Shown one piece after another: positions 1 to 7,206 of a stretch of 64,000 nt of DNA (positions within the stretch are counted from its first letter, which is position 1; each line of letters opens with the position of its first letter). The translations under genes were made by a program, and so were the position numbers. The notes beneath the pieces were generated by a model, which did not search any database, was not told where the DNA came from, and saw nothing but the letters and a program-made list of their open reading frames with translations. Source of the stretch: Flavobacterium sp. N2820 (GTDB lineage Bacteria > Bacteroidota > Bacteroidia > Flavobacteriales > Flavobacteriaceae); the NCBI RefSeq assembly GCF_025947285.1, contig NZ_CP110008.1, positions 558,001 to 622,000 of the forward strand, in the 5' to 3' direction.

Positions 1-1
1 T

Positions 2-124
2 ATTGCCGATGAACTGCATGTAATACACCAATCGCCACAAATTATCGTATTGAAAAATAAAGAAGTCGTTTATCGTGTTTCACATCATAGCATTCAACCT
101 GAAGAGATTGCGAAGTGGTTGTAG
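2..124 (+). CDS. ytxJ: Bacilliredoxin-like protein YtxJ, C-terminal fragment (5' end outside window)
   Basis: Only the last 40 codons are present, in frame 2, ending in TAG. They read as the end of a small thioredoxin-fold protein: a segment HQSPQIIVLKNKEVVYRVSHH followed by a short helix ending in AKWL. The SPQ turn before a beta-strand and the 'NKEVVY' hairpin are typical of the YtxJ/BrxC bacillithiol redox family, which de-bacillithiolates proteins in the cytoplasm. The bacillithiol biosynthesis gene bshA at the other end of the window shows the organism can use this thiol, which supports the call. The active-site cysteine lies outside the window, so activity cannot be judged. Confidence 0.7.
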   Translation: MADELHVIHQSPQIIVLKNKEVVYRVSHHSIQPEEIAKWL

Positions 125-176
125 GATTGTGTTGTAAATTAAAACAAAATCCAGAGTAGACAGGAACAGTTTTTTA

Positions 177-316
177 ATTTTAACGTTTTGGTACTACAGC
201 GGGTTTGGGATAAAGTACGCCTTAATTTTCGGTTTAGTACTGAACTTTAAAGCACAAAACCAACTTTCCATTAAGCCAATTGCCCAAATCCGTTGTAGTA
301 GCTGTTAACTGCAGTT
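177..316 (-). repeat. attC-like palindromic element A
   Basis: An intergenic element with imperfect inverted ends. The left arm TACTACAGCGGGTTTGGG and the reverse complement of the right arm TACTACAACGGATTTGGG match at 16 of 18 bases. Outside the arms are AACG on the left and GTTAACTGCAG (304-314) on the right. Read on the minus strand it starts CTGCAGTTAAC and ends CAAAACGTTAAAAT, like the R'' (RYYYAAC) and R' (GTTRRRY) boxes of integron attC sites. Its interior, including AAGCACAAAAC at 250-260, is shared with the element at 21.8 kb. It lies just 3' of the gene at 320-844. The attC reading is inference; the palindrome is visible. Confidence 0.6.
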
Positions 317-319
317 TTT

Positions 320-844
320 TTATGGCAGATAAATTACTTCATCTAGTTTTTTAATTTTTTTCACACCATCGAGTATGTTTTCAATATTTGAATAATTTAA
401 TATTAAACTGGTAATGATTATTTCTTTTCCATCGTGAGAATATAGTTTTGTATATCCAAAATCATACAAAGGATTTCTGTGATCTTTAGTAGATAAGTGA
501 AATTCTATAAGCTTCAAATTTTCCGAATTAAAAATGTATCTAGAATTATTAATTGTTGTAATTGTTTCATTTTGATAATCAATAATAATTCTTGTGAATT
601 TTTCGTGCCAAAAATATTTCAAATACATATAAGCTAATTGACCACAACGATAAAATAAATAGAATAGTAAGAAGTAAAAAAATATTGCTAAAAAAATAGT
701 TTTGTAATTAGAACTAAAAAATCTAGGGAAAAAATTTATTCCTGCAAAAATGCAGAATGTACAGATAAAACACGAAAGCAAAAATAGTAATGATGCAAAT
801 AGAAATTTGAAATTAAATAATGTGTAAGTTTTAATTTTTGGCAT
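320..844 (-). CDS. Two-helix membrane protein of unknown function (cassette-like gene 1)
   Basis: 174 residues, ATG start at 844. I do not recognise a named family. Two strongly hydrophobic helices lie at about residues 12-37 and 47-67, rich in Phe and Leu with two Cys in the first. About 95 residues of alternating strand-like sequence follow, then an amphipathic helix (SNIENILDGVKKIKKL). The order of two helices, beta sheet and C-terminal helix resembles small bacterial PH-like membrane proteins, but that is only a shape argument. The gene stands alone on the minus strand between two palindromic elements (A downstream, B upstream). The 10-base sequence GTTAACTGCA and its reverse complement flank it at 304-313 and 861-870, which fits an integron-like cassette boundary. 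Confidence 0.6.
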   Translation of the reverse strand: MPKIKTYTLFNFKFLFASLLFLLSCFICTFCIFAGINFFPRFFSSNYKTIFLAIFFYFLLFYLFYRCGQLAYMYLKYFWHEKFTRIIIDYQNETITTINNSRYIFNSENLKLIEFHLSTKDHRNPLYDFGYTKLYSHDGKEIIITSLILNYSNIENILDGVKKIKKLDEVIYLP

Positions 845-859
845 ATAGCTGATTTAAAA

Positions 860-1003
860 TTGCAGTTAACGTGTTGCCGCTTGTGGCAGTTGCGTAAATT
901 TATAACAAAAGATTGCAAGTACAAAACTCCTCGTAGAATTTTCGGAGAAAATTCCGAACACACACCAAGCCTAGCAATTGCTACAAACGGCTGTTATGCA
1001 TAG
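860..1003 (-). repeat. attC-like palindromic element B
   Basis: An intergenic palindrome between two orphan gene units. The left arm GCCGCTTGTGGCAGTTGC and the reverse complement of the right arm GCCGTTTGTAGCAATTGC agree at 15 of 18 positions. On the minus strand it begins CTATGCATAACAGC and ends CAACACGTTAACTGC, again attC-like box order. It shares AAGTACAAAAC (917-927) with element D and, with one change, element A. It also shares the unpaired stretch CGTGTTG next to the left arm (CGTTTTG in A and D). It lies directly 3' of the gene ending at 1007. Function as a recombination site is inferred. Confidence 0.6.
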
Positions 1004-1006
1004 TGT

Positions 1007-1474
1007 TTATTTTTCAACAATTTTTTTTGTAAGTTTTCCAAATTCTTGGTCAATATTTAGAGTTAACTCATAAATTTCATTAAAGCATTGAATCAATTTA
1101 ATTTCATCATTTCTTGAGTTTGTTATATCAACTACTTTTTGTCTATAATTATCAATTAATAAATTTAATTTTGAGGAAGCTTCAACCTCTTTTTCATTTT
1201 TTAATTTGAAAATTTTTTCAAAATAAATATTTAATGAATTTATTATTTCGTCAACATTTGTTCCCCTTGCAATCTTTTGTCTATGAGCAATTTTTTTAAT
1301 TTGTTCAATTGTAGTTGTTGTATTTTCATTAATATTAGAAAATTTCATGACTTTAAATAAGCCAAATATTTCATCTTTTGTCTTCTTTATGATTGTAGAA
1401 TATTTATAAGTATACAATGCCGCTCCGATAGATACTAATGAACCTAATAAGCCTATTATTTCATACCATTTCAT
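1007..1474 (-). CDS. Membrane-anchored coiled-coil protein of unknown function (cassette-like gene 2b)
   Basis: 155 residues. One N-terminal membrane helix at about residues 5-24 (IIGLLGSLVSIGAALYTY) is followed by a charged, mostly helical cytoplasmic part with long amphipathic stretches (residues 50-150) ending in KKIVEK. No catalytic motif is visible and I do not recognise a family. It starts one base after the stop codon of the upstream gene at 1476-1931, so the two are co-transcribed and probably act together. The pair is bounded by element B on the 3' side and hairpin element C on the 5' side. Small orphan membrane genes of this type are common in accessory DNA; toxin, immunity or phage-defence roles are possible but not shown. 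Confidence 0.6.
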   Translation of the reverse strand: MKWYEIIGLLGSLVSIGAALYTYKYSTIIKKTKDEIFGLFKVMKFSNINENTTTTIEQIKKIAHRQKIARGTNVDEIINSLNIYFEKIFKLKNEKEVEASSKLNLLIDNYRQKVVDITNSRNDEIKLIQCFNEIYELTLNIDQEFGKLTKKIVEK

Positions 1475-1475
1475 A

Positions 1476-1931
1476 TTATACTAGACTTAGTTCATTAATA
1501 TCAAAATTTCTAACAATACTAAAAGCTTCAATTGGGCAGTTGCCATTTTCTACCAATTTATCCCAAAACATTTGGTCGAATGATCCTCTTAAAAACATGT
1601 ATCTAAAAATAGCAATTAAATGAAATCGTTCAGTTTTTATTGAGAATTTTTCGCCTCTAACAAAAAAATCTTCATACTCATAAAATGAGTAGTATTTTTT
1701 ATTTAACCATTCTTTGTCAGCAAAATCGGTGACAATATCTACAGTTTCTTTTTTGATTATGAATTGTTCTTCATATTGTAAATGTAATTCAGAAAATTCC
1801 AACAAAGGAAACATAGATACGTCCCAAGCATATGCATAATCATTCGAAATCAAATTTGAAGTTTCTGGATTAATTTTACATTGGAGAATTTGTATTCTTT
1901 GGATGTTAAATAACGCTTTTTCGATGTTCAT
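1476..1931 (-). CDS. Cytoplasmic protein of unknown function (cassette-like gene 2a)
   Basis: 151 residues, ATG at 1931, no signal peptide or membrane helix. It is rich in aromatic residues (for example WDVSMFPLLEFSELHLQYEEQF and KKYYSFYEYEDFF) and ends NELSLV. I cannot assign a family. Its stop is one base from the start of the next gene (1474), so translation is probably coupled. With that gene it makes a two-gene unit flanked by a TTATGCATA sequence at 994-1002 and its reverse complement at 1960-1968. No clear TAnnTTTG promoter is visible in front of it, as often seen for genes expressed from a neighbouring promoter. Confidence 0.55.
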   Translation of the reverse strand: MNIEKALFNIQRIQILQCKINPETSNLISNDYAYAWDVSMFPLLEFSELHLQYEEQFIIKKETVDIVTDFADKEWLNKKYYSFYEYEDFFVRGEKFSIKTERFHLIAIFRYMFLRGSFDQMFWDKLVENGNCPIEAFSIVRNFDINELSLV

Positions 1932-1959
1932 AATTTTATAGTTGTTATTAAGGTAACAT

Positions 1960-2070
1960 TATGCATAATTAGTAAATATAAGATATAAAACTTCGTATAT
2001 ACATCCATTTTAGGTAGATATGCGAAGTTTTATATCGCTTTTACTTAATCAAATATAACGATTTTTTCTT
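1960..2070 (-). repeat. Long hairpin element C, upstream boundary of the cassette-like array
   Basis: A perfect 14-base inverted repeat, GATATAAAACTTCG at 1982-1995 and its complement at 2023-2036. The pairing continues imperfectly inward (GCATATCTACC against GTATATACATCC) and outward (ATTAGTAAA against TTTACTTAAT). The outer end next to the gene pair is TATGCATAA (1960-1968), the complement of the TTATGCATA found at the other end of that pair. It lacks the AAGYACAAAAC box of elements A, B and D. It could be the attC of a lost upstream cassette or a primary attachment site. It may also act as a terminator. Confidence 0.45.
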
Positions 2071-2111
2071 ACAAATCATCCATTAAAATTTTAATCGTTT
2101 AAAGAACAAAA

Positions 2112-2131
2112 AAGCCCACCAAAGTGAGCTT
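2112..2131 (-). terminator. Terminator of the DUF6686 gene
   Basis: Read on the minus strand, AAGCTCAC pairs with GTGGGCTT (one G-U pair) over a 4-base loop and runs into a T tract. It overlaps the last base of the stop codon of the gene ending at 2131. Confidence 0.6.
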
Positions 2132-2478
2132 CAATTCCAAAATATTCCATTTTTTAAATCGTTGTAACTTAACATTTCGTTGGTGTTGTCGATGTTGAGG
2201 AGTAAGAGCAACTCATACAATTCAAAGCGGTTCACTAGAATAATAAAATTGCTTTGCAACGTTGGAATAGGGATTTTCTTTTTGTAAATGGAGCGTTCGT
2301 ATTCCTTTTCCCAATACTCAATATTAATTTGTTTTAAATACTTTTTAAAAGCAATTAATTCGTCTTCAGAAAGGCTAAAGTTGAGGTTATTGAAGGTTAA
2401 TTGGTAATTGCCACAACCTTTCAAGAAAATCAGCATGCCGTTTGGGGTTTGTTTTAAAATGGAATAATTGCAACACAT
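2131..2478 (-). CDS. DUF6686-type protein of unknown function
   Basis: 115 residues from the ATG at 2478. A longer in-frame start at 2541 exists but would run inside the upstream PepSY gene, so the internal MCCNYSIL start is preferred; it leaves a 4-base gap after that gene's stop. The protein opens with adjacent cysteines (MCCNY), has a KGCGNYQLTFNNL segment and a KKKIPIPTLQSN stretch, and matches my memory of the flavobacterial DUF6686 family. A Cys-rich small cytoplasmic protein paired with an iron-linked membrane protein suggests a metal role, but this is only context. The last gene of the siderophore receptor, PepSY, DUF6686 row. Confidence 0.65.
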   Translation of the reverse strand: MCCNYSILKQTPNGMLIFLKGCGNYQLTFNNLNFSLSEDELIAFKKYLKQINIEYWEKEYERSIYKKKIPIPTLQSNFIILVNRFELYELLLLLNIDNTNEMLSYNDLKNGIFWN

Positions 2479-2482
2479 ACTT

Positions 2483-3655
2483 TTATTTTTTATTTCGTTT
2501 TCCCCACCAAATAAAGAATCCTGTAACCGGTAATGACGCACAAACTAAACTAATAATCAACGCTAAAATCTTTGTCCAAATGCCAAAAATTGCACCAATG
2601 TGAATATCGTAATTCGCAGCGACTGCTTTTTCGCCTAAATTTTTATCATTGTGCGAATGTTGGTGCAATAATTCGCCTGAGTTTTCATCAAAAATCAAAC
2701 TGTGATTCACATGATACGAGTAGGAGAGTTGTTTCACAAACACATCATAATTCGGATGTTCGTGGTCGTCTAAATGTTCGTATCCATAATCCAAACTGTA
2801 TTGAAACGCATCAGGATATAATTCTTCGACTTTTTTGCCAATTTTATCCAACGTATGTTCGTTTCGTATTTCGATAGGCGCTTTGGTTTGAATGTGGGAA
2901 AAATCAGGATACGTTGTGCTTCCGCCCGAAAATACGAAGTATAAAATCGCTTGAATGAAGAAAAACGCATAAAATAATCCCGTAAAGGCAACCACAAAAG
3001 CTAATGACGAAACATAAAACCCTAAAACATTATGTAAGTCATAATTTTTGCGTTTCCAACTTTTTACATTTTTCCATTTGAAAGCAAAGCGTTGTTTTCT
3101 GGCGTTTTTGTTTTTTGGCCACCACAAAATAATGCCCGAAATCAGCATGGAAACAAAAATCAATGTTGGAATCCCGCACACATACGTTCCCCATTCGGTA
3201 TTCAACATAAAACTGAAGTGAATCGATTTGATGATATTGAAAAAATCTGTCGTTTCATCATAAACGCCACGAACTTCGCCCGTAAACGGATTTACATAAA
3301 CCGATTTGTAAACAACATATTCTTCGTAAAAGTTCCAACCTTCCGGATTTCTTTCGTAGTAATAGAAAATGTAGCTTCGGCTTTTATCAATAGGAACAGT
3401 TACCCAGTGAATCGGATATTTTTCATTGGTAAATGCATCTACTTTTTGCTCTAAAACTTTAAGCGAAAGCGGTTGTTTGTTGGCGATATTCGATTCGTGA
3501 TGATAAATAGCATCTTTTCGAAGGGAATTGGTTATTTCTTCCTGAAACACATAAATTGCACCCGTAATCGAAATGATAAAAACGATTAAACCGGTTGATA
3601 AACCTAACCAAAGATGTAGTTTTCGAATGCCTTTTTTGAAACTTGATTTTTGCAT
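2483..3655 (-). CDS. PepSY-associated transmembrane protein, probable iron-siderophore reductase-type
   Basis: 390 residues from the ATG at 3655 (MQKSSFKKGIRKLHLWLG). The longer start at 3679 adds eight residues that fall in the terminator. Four membrane helices: about 15-36, 153-178, a third starting near the LHNVLGFY motif, and a last one ending FIWWGKRNKK. Conserved His near helix ends (RKLHLW, IHFSF, DLHNVLG, DIHIGAIFG) suit haem binding. Two periplasmic PepSY-like domains lie between the helices. This family (PiuB-like) is usually encoded beside TonB siderophore receptors and is thought to help release iron in the periplasm. It lies 63 bases after the receptor stop, with a weak terminator between. 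Confidence 0.85.
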   Translation of the reverse strand: MQKSSFKKGIRKLHLWLGLSTGLIVFIISITGAIYVFQEEITNSLRKDAIYHHESNIANKQPLSLKVLEQKVDAFTNEKYPIHWVTVPIDKSRSYIFYYYERNPEGWNFYEEYVVYKSVYVNPFTGEVRGVYDETTDFFNIIKSIHFSFMLNTEWGTYVCGIPTLIFVSMLISGIILWWPKNKNARKQRFAFKWKNVKSWKRKNYDLHNVLGFYVSSLAFVVAFTGLFYAFFFIQAILYFVFSGGSTTYPDFSHIQTKAPIEIRNEHTLDKIGKKVEELYPDAFQYSLDYGYEHLDDHEHPNYDVFVKQLSYSYHVNHSLIFDENSGELLHQHSHNDKNLGEKAVAANYDIHIGAIFGIWTKILALIISLVCASLPVTGFFIWWGKRNKK

Positions 3656-3666
3656 GTGATTACGAT

Positions 3667-3691
3667 AAAAACTCCCCACCGAAATGAGGAG
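3667..3691 (-). terminator. Hairpin between receptor and PepSY gene
   Basis: On the minus strand CTCCTCA pairs with TGGGGAG (one G-U pair) over a 6-base loop and is followed by five T. It may end or reduce transcription after the receptor gene. Confidence 0.5.
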
Positions 3692-3718
3692 CTTGCTTTA
3701 AACTAAACAGAAAATAAA

Positions 3719-5863
3719 CTAAAATTTATATGTAACACCAGCGGTGATGCTACGTAAACGTTGAGGTGTAACCGTTGACCAACCTGAATAATATTTTTCG
3801 TTCAACATATTATTCAATTTTAAGGATACGTTAAACTTGTCGTTGTCATACGATAATGCCGAATTTAAAACCGTGTAATCAGGTAAGGCGAAAGTTCCTG
3901 TAGTGGCTCTGTTCAAAGTTTTGTATTCGCTAGCGTAGTTGCCACCAAAACCAATTCCGAAACCTTTCAATTGTCCATTTGTTACGGTATAATTTGCCCA
4001 AAAATTCACTAAAGTTTCTGGTCCCGCTTCTTCTGGACGTAAGCCTAAATAACCGTCGCCAGGAGATTCTTTCGTAACTTCTGCATCATTATGACTGAAA
4101 CCTGCAATAACATTTAATCCTTTAATTGGATTGGCAACAATGCTTACTTCAACACCTTTGCTTTCTACTTCACCCCCTTGAATGGAGTTGTTGATGTTGT
4201 TTGGATCCGTAATTACGCGGTCTTTCACACGAATGTCATAATAACTTACCGATGCCGAAATAATGTCTTTGTACAAACTTGTTTTTAAACCCACTTCAAT
4301 TTGATTGGCTTGTTCTGGATCAAATTCTTTGGTTCTTGGATTGCTTCCGTCGATATCTGCAACCGTTGTTGGAGCTACGTTTTGGAAACCATTCATGTAA
4401 TTACCAAAAACAGATACTTTGTTTTCTACGATTTGATAGACAGCACCAAATTTTGGAGATAAAGCTACTTGTCCTTTTGTTTCTACGCCATCATATTGCG
4501 AAGTTTTTCCGTCAAAATAATCCAAACGTAAACTTGCCATCACTGATAATTTATTGGTAATATTCAATACATCTGAAACATAAGCACTCATAATTTCTTG
4601 GTTGGCTTCTGTGTTTCCTGCAAAACTTTCGGTTAAAAGAGCATCAGTTCCTGATTGTGTTAAAACTCCACTATCTGTTCCGTTAACTAATGAAACAACT
4701 CCGTTAGAAACCCAACCCGAACCACCATTAATCAATCTCGAATTGTAATAATCCAATCCAGTTACTAAGCGGTTTCTCATGTTTCCAATTTTAAAATCGC
4801 CTATGAAATTTTGTTGGATGTCTGTTGTGTAGAACGTTCCATCTGCTTTAGATATAAATCTTGTGAATTCATCCCCATTTGCGGAATCCCATAAATATTG
4901 ATAGTAACCATTTGTTTTGGTTGAACTTTTAGATAAAACCGTTTGTGAATTCCAATTGTTTGATAGTTTATACAAGGCTTGCATTTGCATGTTGAACGAA
5001 TTGTTGTTCATAGTTAAGTCATTTGAAGTAAATGATCTTTTGTAGTTTTTGTCAAACAAACTCATGTTATCAAATGAAAGAGGTGCGTAGCGACTTAAGA
5101 AAATCATACTCGCTTTTGCTGAGGTATTTTTGTAAAATTCTGTGTTTACTAAGAAAGTCAATTTATCACTAACTTCATATTTTAATGAAGGCGCTAAAAA
5201 GAAAGCATTTGAAAATCCTGCATCTTGGAATGATTCTTCTGTGGTATAAGCTGAATTTACACGAACCGCAGCTTTCTCATTCAGAGGAAGATTTACATCT
5301 GCGGTAACACGATTGCTGCCATACGTTCCGTTGTTGTAGCTGATTTCACCACCAAAAACTTGATGTGGTTTTTTAGTTACAATATTAATTAATCCACCAT
5401 ATGAAATCACGCTACTTCCAAACAGCGTTCCCGAAGGTCCTTTGATGACTTCGATGTTGTCAATGTTAATTGGGTCAATTGTTGTGTTGGTTAAAGCCGG
5501 TAAACCATTCACCATTGATGGTTGTACTGCAAAACCTCTCATAGAATAATACTCAGCTCCATCGCCGTTACGACCTGTTGATTCCCAAAGTCTAGTTACA
5601 CCCGTTGCATTTTTTAACGCATCGTTAAAGTTCGTAACTACTTGTTCTTTTAACAGGTTTGCTGGAATAGAATTGTACACTTGCGGATTTTCAATATCCT
5701 TTAAAGGCATTTTAGAAACGGTTGTACTGGCTTCTTTTTTGTATTTGTTTTCTCGAATTCCTTCTACGGTAACTTCTTTTAAAACTTTGATCGAGTCATT
5801 TTTTTCTTGACTAAAAGCAAAGACAGAAGATATTAATAAGGAAGTAATAACTATTTTTTTCAT
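3719..5863 (-). CDS. TonB-dependent siderophore receptor
   Basis: 714 residues. Signal peptide at 1-18 (MKKIVITSLLISSVFAFSQ). The plug domain covers about 40-165, with NFNDALKNATGVTRLWESTGRNGDGAEYYSMRGF and IEVIKGPSGTLFGSSVISYGGLINIVTKKP. The 22-strand barrel follows and ends in the aromatic YKF expected for an outer membrane protein. The layout fits the ferric siderophore receptors (FhuA/FhuE/FpvA group) rather than SusC: no N-terminal carboxypeptidase-like domain and no SusD neighbour. It imports an iron-siderophore using TonB energy; the PepSY protein downstream probably handles the iron next. Its promoter has a -33/-7 pair and is flanked by two near-identical 24-base palindromic repeats, so iron-dependent repression is likely. 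Confidence 0.92.
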   Translation of the reverse strand: MKKIVITSLLISSVFAFSQEKNDSIKVLKEVTVEGIRENKYKKEASTTVSKMPLKDIENPQVYNSIPANLLKEQVVTNFNDALKNATGVTRLWESTGRNGDGAEYYSMRGFAVQPSMVNGLPALTNTTIDPINIDNIEVIKGPSGTLFGSSVISYGGLINIVTKKPHQVFGGEISYNNGTYGSNRVTADVNLPLNEKAAVRVNSAYTTEESFQDAGFSNAFFLAPSLKYEVSDKLTFLVNTEFYKNTSAKASMIFLSRYAPLSFDNMSLFDKNYKRSFTSNDLTMNNNSFNMQMQALYKLSNNWNSQTVLSKSSTKTNGYYQYLWDSANGDEFTRFISKADGTFYTTDIQQNFIGDFKIGNMRNRLVTGLDYYNSRLINGGSGWVSNGVVSLVNGTDSGVLTQSGTDALLTESFAGNTEANQEIMSAYVSDVLNITNKLSVMASLRLDYFDGKTSQYDGVETKGQVALSPKFGAVYQIVENKVSVFGNYMNGFQNVAPTTVADIDGSNPRTKEFDPEQANQIEVGLKTSLYKDIISASVSYYDIRVKDRVITDPNNINNSIQGGEVESKGVEVSIVANPIKGLNVIAGFSHNDAEVTKESPGDGYLGLRPEEAGPETLVNFWANYTVTNGQLKGFGIGFGGNYASEYKTLNRATTGTFALPDYTVLNSALSYDNDKFNVSLKLNNMLNEKYYSGWSTVTPQRLRSITAGVTYKF

Positions 5864-5864
5864 T

Positions 5865-5888
5865 CTTATTTAGATTTAATTAAAATAA
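5865..5888. promoter_or_regulatory. Operator repeat copy 1 upstream of the siderophore receptor
   Basis: CTTATTTAGATTTAATTAAAATAA-type 24-base site (described by its ends, TTATTT and AAATAA, which are inverted). It lies in the 5' untranslated region, just before the ATG at 5863. It matches copy 2 (5926-5949) at 22 of 24 positions. Confidence 0.5.
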
Positions 5889-5893
5889 CACAG

Positions 5894-5924
5894 CAAAAAT
5901 ATAAAGCCAAATTGAATCTACAAA
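5894..5924 (-). promoter_or_regulatory. Promoter of the siderophore receptor gene
   Basis: On the minus strand TTTG (5924-5921), 19 bases, then TATTTTTG (5901-5894), an exact fit to the Bacteroidota consensus. Transcription would start near 5887, inside operator copy 1. Confidence 0.65.
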
Positions 5925-5925
5925 A

Positions 5926-5949
5926 CTTATTTAGACTTATTTAAAATAA
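5926..5949. promoter_or_regulatory. Operator repeat copy 2 upstream of the siderophore receptor
   Basis: Second copy of the 24-base repeat, starting CTTATTTAGA and ending TAAAATAA. It sits directly upstream of the -33 box, so a protein bound to both copies would bracket the promoter. Fur is the obvious candidate, by inference. Confidence 0.5.
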
Positions 5950-6021
5950 ATTTTATAAAGTTTTGGTTTTCAGTTCTAAAACTTTTAAACGCTTAAACTT
6001 TTAAACTTTAAACTAAAATTG

Positions 6022-6029
6022 TAACTTTG
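6022..6029 (+). promoter_or_regulatory. -7 box of the prfA promoter
   Basis: TAACTTTG matches TAnnTTTG. It lies 22 bases before the ATG at 6052 and after an AT-rich stretch of repeated TTTAAAC units. Transcription would start about 6036. Confidence 0.55.
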
Positions 6030-6051
6030 CACTCCAAAATAAGTGACTGCT

Positions 6052-7125
6052 ATGTTAGATAGATTACAATATGTGAAGCAACGTTTCGATGAAATATCAG
6101 ATTTGATTATTCAACCTGATGTAATTGCCGATCAAAAACGCTATGTACAATTAAATAAAGAATACAAAGACCTTAAAGGTTTAGTAGAAAAGCGTGAGGA
6201 GTACATCACAATTGATGCAAATATTAAGGAAGCAAATGAAATTATTGCTGATGGGTCTGATGCCGAAATGGTAGAAATGGCCAAAATGCAATTAGACGAG
6301 GCAAAAGAGCGTTTACCGCAATTAGAAGAAGAAATCAAATTTATGTTGATTCCAAAAGATCCAGAAGATGCGAAAAACGTAATGGTTGAAATTCGTGCGG
6401 GTACAGGAGGTGATGAAGCTTCGATTTTTGCTGGTGATTTATTCCGTATGTACACTAAATATTGTGAAGCACGTGGTTGGAGAACTTCTGTAGTGGATGT
6501 TAGTGAAGGAACTTCTGGTGGATTCAAAGAGGTAATTTTTGAAGTTACTGGAGAAGATGTTTACGGAACATTGAAATTTGAAGCAGGAGTACACCGTGTA
6601 CAGCGTGTGCCACAAACGGAAACACAAGGTCGAGTACACACTTCGGCAGCAACAGTAATGGTATTGCCTGAAGCAGAAGAATTTGATGTACAAATTGATA
6701 TGAACGATGTTCGTGTGGACTTTTTCTGTTCGTCTGGACCGGGTGGGCAATCGGTAAATACAACTAAGTCAGCGGTTCGTTTAACACACATTCCAACTGG
6801 ATTAGTAGCGCAGTGTCAAGATCAAAAATCACAACACAAAAATAAAGATAAAGCATTAGATGTATTGCGTTCTCGTTTGTATGAAAAGGAATTAGCAATC
6901 AAACAAGCAGAAGATGCTACAAAACGTTCTTCGCAAGTGAGTTCAGGTGACCGTTCGGCAAAAATTAGAACTTATAATTATTCGCAAGGTCGTGTAACTG
7001 ATCACCGAATTGGTTTAGATGTTTTTGATATGGATGGTGTAATGAATGGAAAAATTCAAAAGTTTGTTGATGAGCTTCAAATGGTGAACAACATGGAAAA
7101 ATTAAAAGAAAACGAGGTTTTCTAA
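6052..7125 (+). CDS. prfA: Peptide chain release factor 1
   Basis: 357 residues starting at the ATG at 6052 ([16 protein letters not shown]). A GTG nine bases upstream is in frame but too close to the expected transcription start to be preferred. The N-terminal helical domain is followed by the codon-recognition domain. The GGQ loop ([24 protein letters not shown], about residues 226-250), whose glutamine is methylated, triggers peptidyl-tRNA hydrolysis at UAA and UAG. The length is normal for RF1, and the gene is unspliced, unlike RF2 genes with a programmed frameshift. It stands alone with its own promoter and a strong terminator. Confidence 0.97.
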   Translation: MLDRLQYVKQRFDEISDLIIQPDVIADQKRYVQLNKEYKDLKGLVEKREEYITIDANIKEANEIIADGSDAEMVEMAKMQLDEAKERLPQLEEEIKFMLIPKDPEDAKNVMVEIRAGTGGDEASIFAGDLFRMYTKYCEARGWRTSVVDVSEGTSGGFKEVIFEVTGEDVYGTLKFEAGVHRVQRVPQTETQGRVHTSAATVMVLPEAEEFDVQIDMNDVRVDFFCSSGPGGQSVNTTKSAVRLTHIPTGLVAQCQDQKSQHKNKDKALDVLRSRLYEKELAIKQAEDATKRSSQVSSGDRSAKIRTYNYSQGRVTDHRIGLDVFDMDGVMNGKIQKFVDELQMVNNMEKLKENEVF

Positions 7126-7145
7126 TCAAAAATAATTGTACAAAA

Positions 7146-7173
7146 AAGTCAAACTATTTATTTAGTTTGACTT
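7146..7173 (+). terminator. prfA terminator
   Basis: AAGTCAAACTA pairs with TAGTTTGACTT around a 6-base loop and is followed by a run of T. The A run on the left lets it also serve the gene from the minus strand. Confidence 0.8.
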
Positions 7174-7206
7174 TTTTTTGTTAAGATAAAATGGATTTAT
7201 CTGTAT

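Noticed and set aside
736..963. 75-residue minus-strand open frame overlapping the two-helix membrane gene
   Set aside because: It runs through palindromic element B and overlaps a better gene in another frame; composition is not protein-like.
177..2070. IS or transposon ends
   Set aside because: No transposase frame lies between the inverted repeats, each repeat folds within itself, and no target duplication flanks the block. The cassette reading fits better.
2483..3679. PepSY protein starting at 3679
   Set aside because: The extra eight residues would fall in the terminator hairpin region; the ATG at 3655 starts the conserved basic segment before helix 1.
6439..6791. Several open frames on the minus strand inside prfA
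   Set aside because: They are shadows of the strongly supported release factor gene and have no start context or homology.
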